From JACDAE01 sp963744875 (GTDB lineage: Bacteria; Chloroflexota; Ktedonobacteria; Ktedonobacterales; Ktedonobacteraceae): a DNA stretch of 64,000 nt. Each line of letters opens with the position of its first letter. Position 1 is the stretch's first letter. The stretch lies in the NCBI GenBank assembly GCA_963744875.1, contig CAVUVQ010000020.1:310001-374000 (forward strand), read 5' to 3'. Under the pieces are notes generated by a model. That model was not told the DNA's origin and searched no databases. It saw only the letters and a list, made by a program, of their open reading frames with translations. Of the stretch, positions 62,861-64,000 are shown in pieces. Position numbers and translations under genes: made by a program.

Positions 62861-63059
62861 CGTTCTACCATATATGGTTTGGAATGTCAATTTTTTTTCA
62901 CCTGAAGCAGCGTGCAATTGCTGTACGAAAGGAGGAATGTGCCAACGTTGTAAGGGATTGTTAATCGTGCCTTTGTACGTTTTATCTTGAGCGCTTCATA
63001 GCTAGTGAATTTTTCTGGTGCCTGGTCTTGTCGTACCGGGTGCCATTGAACAAATACAG

Positions 63060-63119
63060 TACCTGGTTTGTCGCCCCAGGCACTGTGGAACAGTGGGCTA
63101 CCTGGTTTGTCGCCCCAGG
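63060..63119 (+). repeat. Two direct repeats, 39 bp apart
   Basis: TACCTGGTTTGTCGCCCCAGG at 63060-63080 and again at 63099-63119; a weaker third copy (CCTGGTCTTGTCGTACCGGG) lies just upstream near 63021-63040. Each copy holds a CCTGG/CCAGG dyad, so it may be a small hairpin array or binding site before the small membrane protein. Confidence 0.5.
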
Positions 63120-63153
63120 AGCAACTGTTCGAATACGAAAGGATCTACCACAC

Positions 63154-63315
63154 ATGAGTATCGCATTACGCAACAAACAAGTTTTTGCCCTCATCGTCCT
63201 GGCATTATTGACCCTTCTCGCGCTTACCTTTATTCTGCTTACCACTGTTGCGCACATCAATGTGTGGCATACAATAGGCTCGCTTGTACCAGATTACTTG
63301 TTTCCACATGGTTAA
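63154..63315 (+). CDS. Small single-helix membrane protein
   Basis: 53 residues from ATG 63154: short basic start (MSIALRNKQ), one long hydrophobic helix (VFALIVLALLTLLALTFILL), then a short tail. AAAGGATC lies 10-14 bp upstream, a rather long distance. The strong amphipathic start and helix make it plausible as a small membrane protein; no family is recognised and it could be chance. Confidence 0.35.
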   Translation: MSIALRNKQVFALIVLALLTLLALTFILLTTVAHINVWHTIGSLVPDYLFPHG

Positions 63316-63472
63316 ATTACCCCAGCTTTGATGCCCAACCGACCATAATTACGAGCGGACATCAGCTTGTATTAATAGAGGGTGATGGAAGAGGATTGGA
63401 AGTATTATAGTTTAAGAGAAAGGAAGTGCATTATGTCTCATTATGACTGAACGCACTGAGATGGAAAAAGAA

Positions 63473-63508
63473 AAAAAGACGTTCATCTGCGAGGATGGGC
63501 GTCTTTTT
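63473..63508 (+). terminator. Rho-independent terminator
   Basis: AAAAAGACG and CGTCTTTTT with inner CATC/GATG pairing, then TTTTTG: a classic stem with T-run. It ends rightward transcription in this region, perhaps from the small ORFs. Confidence 0.65.
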
Positions 63509-63520
63509 GTGTATGGTGAT

Positions 63521-63613
63521 GGTGGGAGGGAGCGGGTGCGGGAAGGGAGCGTGCGGGCGGGAAGGCGAGCGGGCGGGAAGTGGAGCGTGCGGGTGGGAAG
63601 GGAGCGGGCGAGT
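63521..63613 (+). repeat. G-rich imperfect tandem repeat
   Basis: GGGAGGGAGCGGGTGCGGGAA-like units of about 20 bp recur four to five times (GGGAAGGGAGCG, GCGGGCGGGAAG). The run of GGG triplets could form G-quadruplexes. The complementary CCCGCCCGCTCG just right of 63725 suggests that the palindrome at 63614-63725 was extended from, or inserted in, this repeat. Confidence 0.55.
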
Positions 63614-63725
63614 GGGCGACCGGGCTTATTGCATTGCGCCCCTACAATAGTGATCATTTCATGCGCATGCATCAAAAAATGCATAACGCCATGGTAGGGG
63701 CGCAATGAAATAAGCCCGGTCGCCC
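63614..63725. repeat. REP-like palindrome next to the transposase
   Basis: Arms 63614-63645 and 63694-63725 (GGGCGACCGGGCTTATT.. GCGCCCCTAC) with one or two mismatches and a 48 bp centre. The conserved part GGGCTTATT-CAT-GCGCCCCTAC equals that of the palindrome after HPr (2014-2094). It ends 18 bp from the transposase stop codon. Confidence 0.75.
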
Positions 63726-63742
63726 TCCCGCCCGCTCGTTTC

Positions 63743-64000
63743 CTATTTCTTAATGTAGAGATTATCCGACAACCAATATTGTGGATTTGTAGCAATGTAA
63801 CGACGAACATCATGCAACATCGATGCATCACGTATAATCTCATCATAGAAGCTCTTCTGCCAAGCAAAATCACCAATGCCATCCGTGTATCGGATACGAT
63901 TCGTCATACGACCTTTATAAATATCGATAATATGACTCAAGGTCGGCCTGGGCTTTTGCGCAGGCTTATTATATCTCAAGTGCTCGGTCAGGACGAGAAT
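63743..64000 (-). CDS. REP-associated tyrosine transposase (Y1 family), C-terminal part
   Basis: The frame is open to the window edge, so the 5' end lies outside. Visible residues include VLTEHLRYN, TLSHIIDIYKGRMTNRI, FAWQKSFYDEIIRD and DVRRYIATNPQYWLSDNLY, the C-terminal pattern of RAYT/IS200-like single-strand transposases: W-Q-x-x-F/Y-Y-D-x-I-I-R-D and R-R-Y-I-x-x-N-P. The catalytic Tyr is probably in SFYDEIIRD or nearby; the HUH motif would be upstream. The REP-like palindrome beside it is its likely substrate. Confidence 0.8.
   Translation of the reverse strand: MLVLTEHLRYNKPAQKPRPTLSHIIDIYKGRMTNRIRYTDGIGDFAWQKSFYDEIIRDASMLHDVRRYIATNPQYWLSDNLYIKK

Noticed and set aside
63443..63697. 84-codon plus-strand frame over the G-rich repeat
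   Set aside because: Arg/Gly low-complexity translation of a repeat and a palindrome; no support as a gene.
1..64000. tRNA, rRNA or tmRNA genes
   Set aside because: No cloverleaf-like or conserved TψC (GGTTCGAATCC) segments were noticed on either strand.

Overview
The window looks like a chromosomal segment of a Ktedonobacteria-type Chloroflexota bacterium (relatives of Ktedonobacter or Dictyobacter). This is inferred from gene content: XRE-NACHT/NB-ARC-WD40 regulators, a BTAD-ATPase-TPR regulator, secreted glycosidases with ricin-type (CBM13) tails, a fused cytochrome oxidase subunit I-III, and many dispersed palindromes carrying a TAGGGGC core. No rRNA, tRNA, CRISPR array or replication origin was seen.

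Layout. 1-9.7 kb: the end of a sugar-alcohol PTS locus (IIC, GutM, zinc-ribbon protein), HPr, a SorC-family regulator, an acetoin/pyruvate-type dehydrogenase operon (E1a, E1b, E2) that ends with PTS enzyme I, and an IspD-type cytidylyltransferase. Five promoters here share TTGACA / TATAAT-like boxes followed by a TGTGC-N13-TGTGC operator, so the block looks like one SorC regulon linking uptake, PEP use and oxo-acid oxidation. 9.7-25 kb: a TMEM175-type channel, a cupin, three alpha/beta hydrolases, two paralogous XRE-STAND-WD40 proteins (one frameshifted), a MOSC protein and a membrane-anchored HTH-lectin protein. Four promoters here share a GGTAAGATG..TGATGG repeat block at a fixed distance from a TATACT box; two lie divergent from the STAND genes.

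25-43 kb: secreted polysaccharide and glycoconjugate degradation (GH12, GH27, two GH5, GH65 PGGHG-like, GH59 galactocerebrosidase-like), with CBM13 cassettes and terminators copied between genes. Pyruvate decarboxylase, a frameshifted P450 and PurU follow. 43-54 kb: glucokinase, a beta-propeller protein, then a complete-looking aa3-type oxidase cluster (cupredoxin, subunit II, subunit I-III fusion, CtaG, SCO, heme O synthase, TlpA). 54-57 kb: a hybrid histidine kinase with an ethylene-receptor-like sensor domain. 57-64 kb: repeat-rich decaying DNA with a broken BTAD regulator, MITE-like and REP-like palindromes, and the end of a REP-associated (Y1) transposase.

Several accessory genes carry single-base frameshifts (STAND2 twice, GH27, second GH5, P450, kinase, BTAD gene), often next to short homopolymers. 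These may be real decay or assembly error, and the sequence alone cannot decide.
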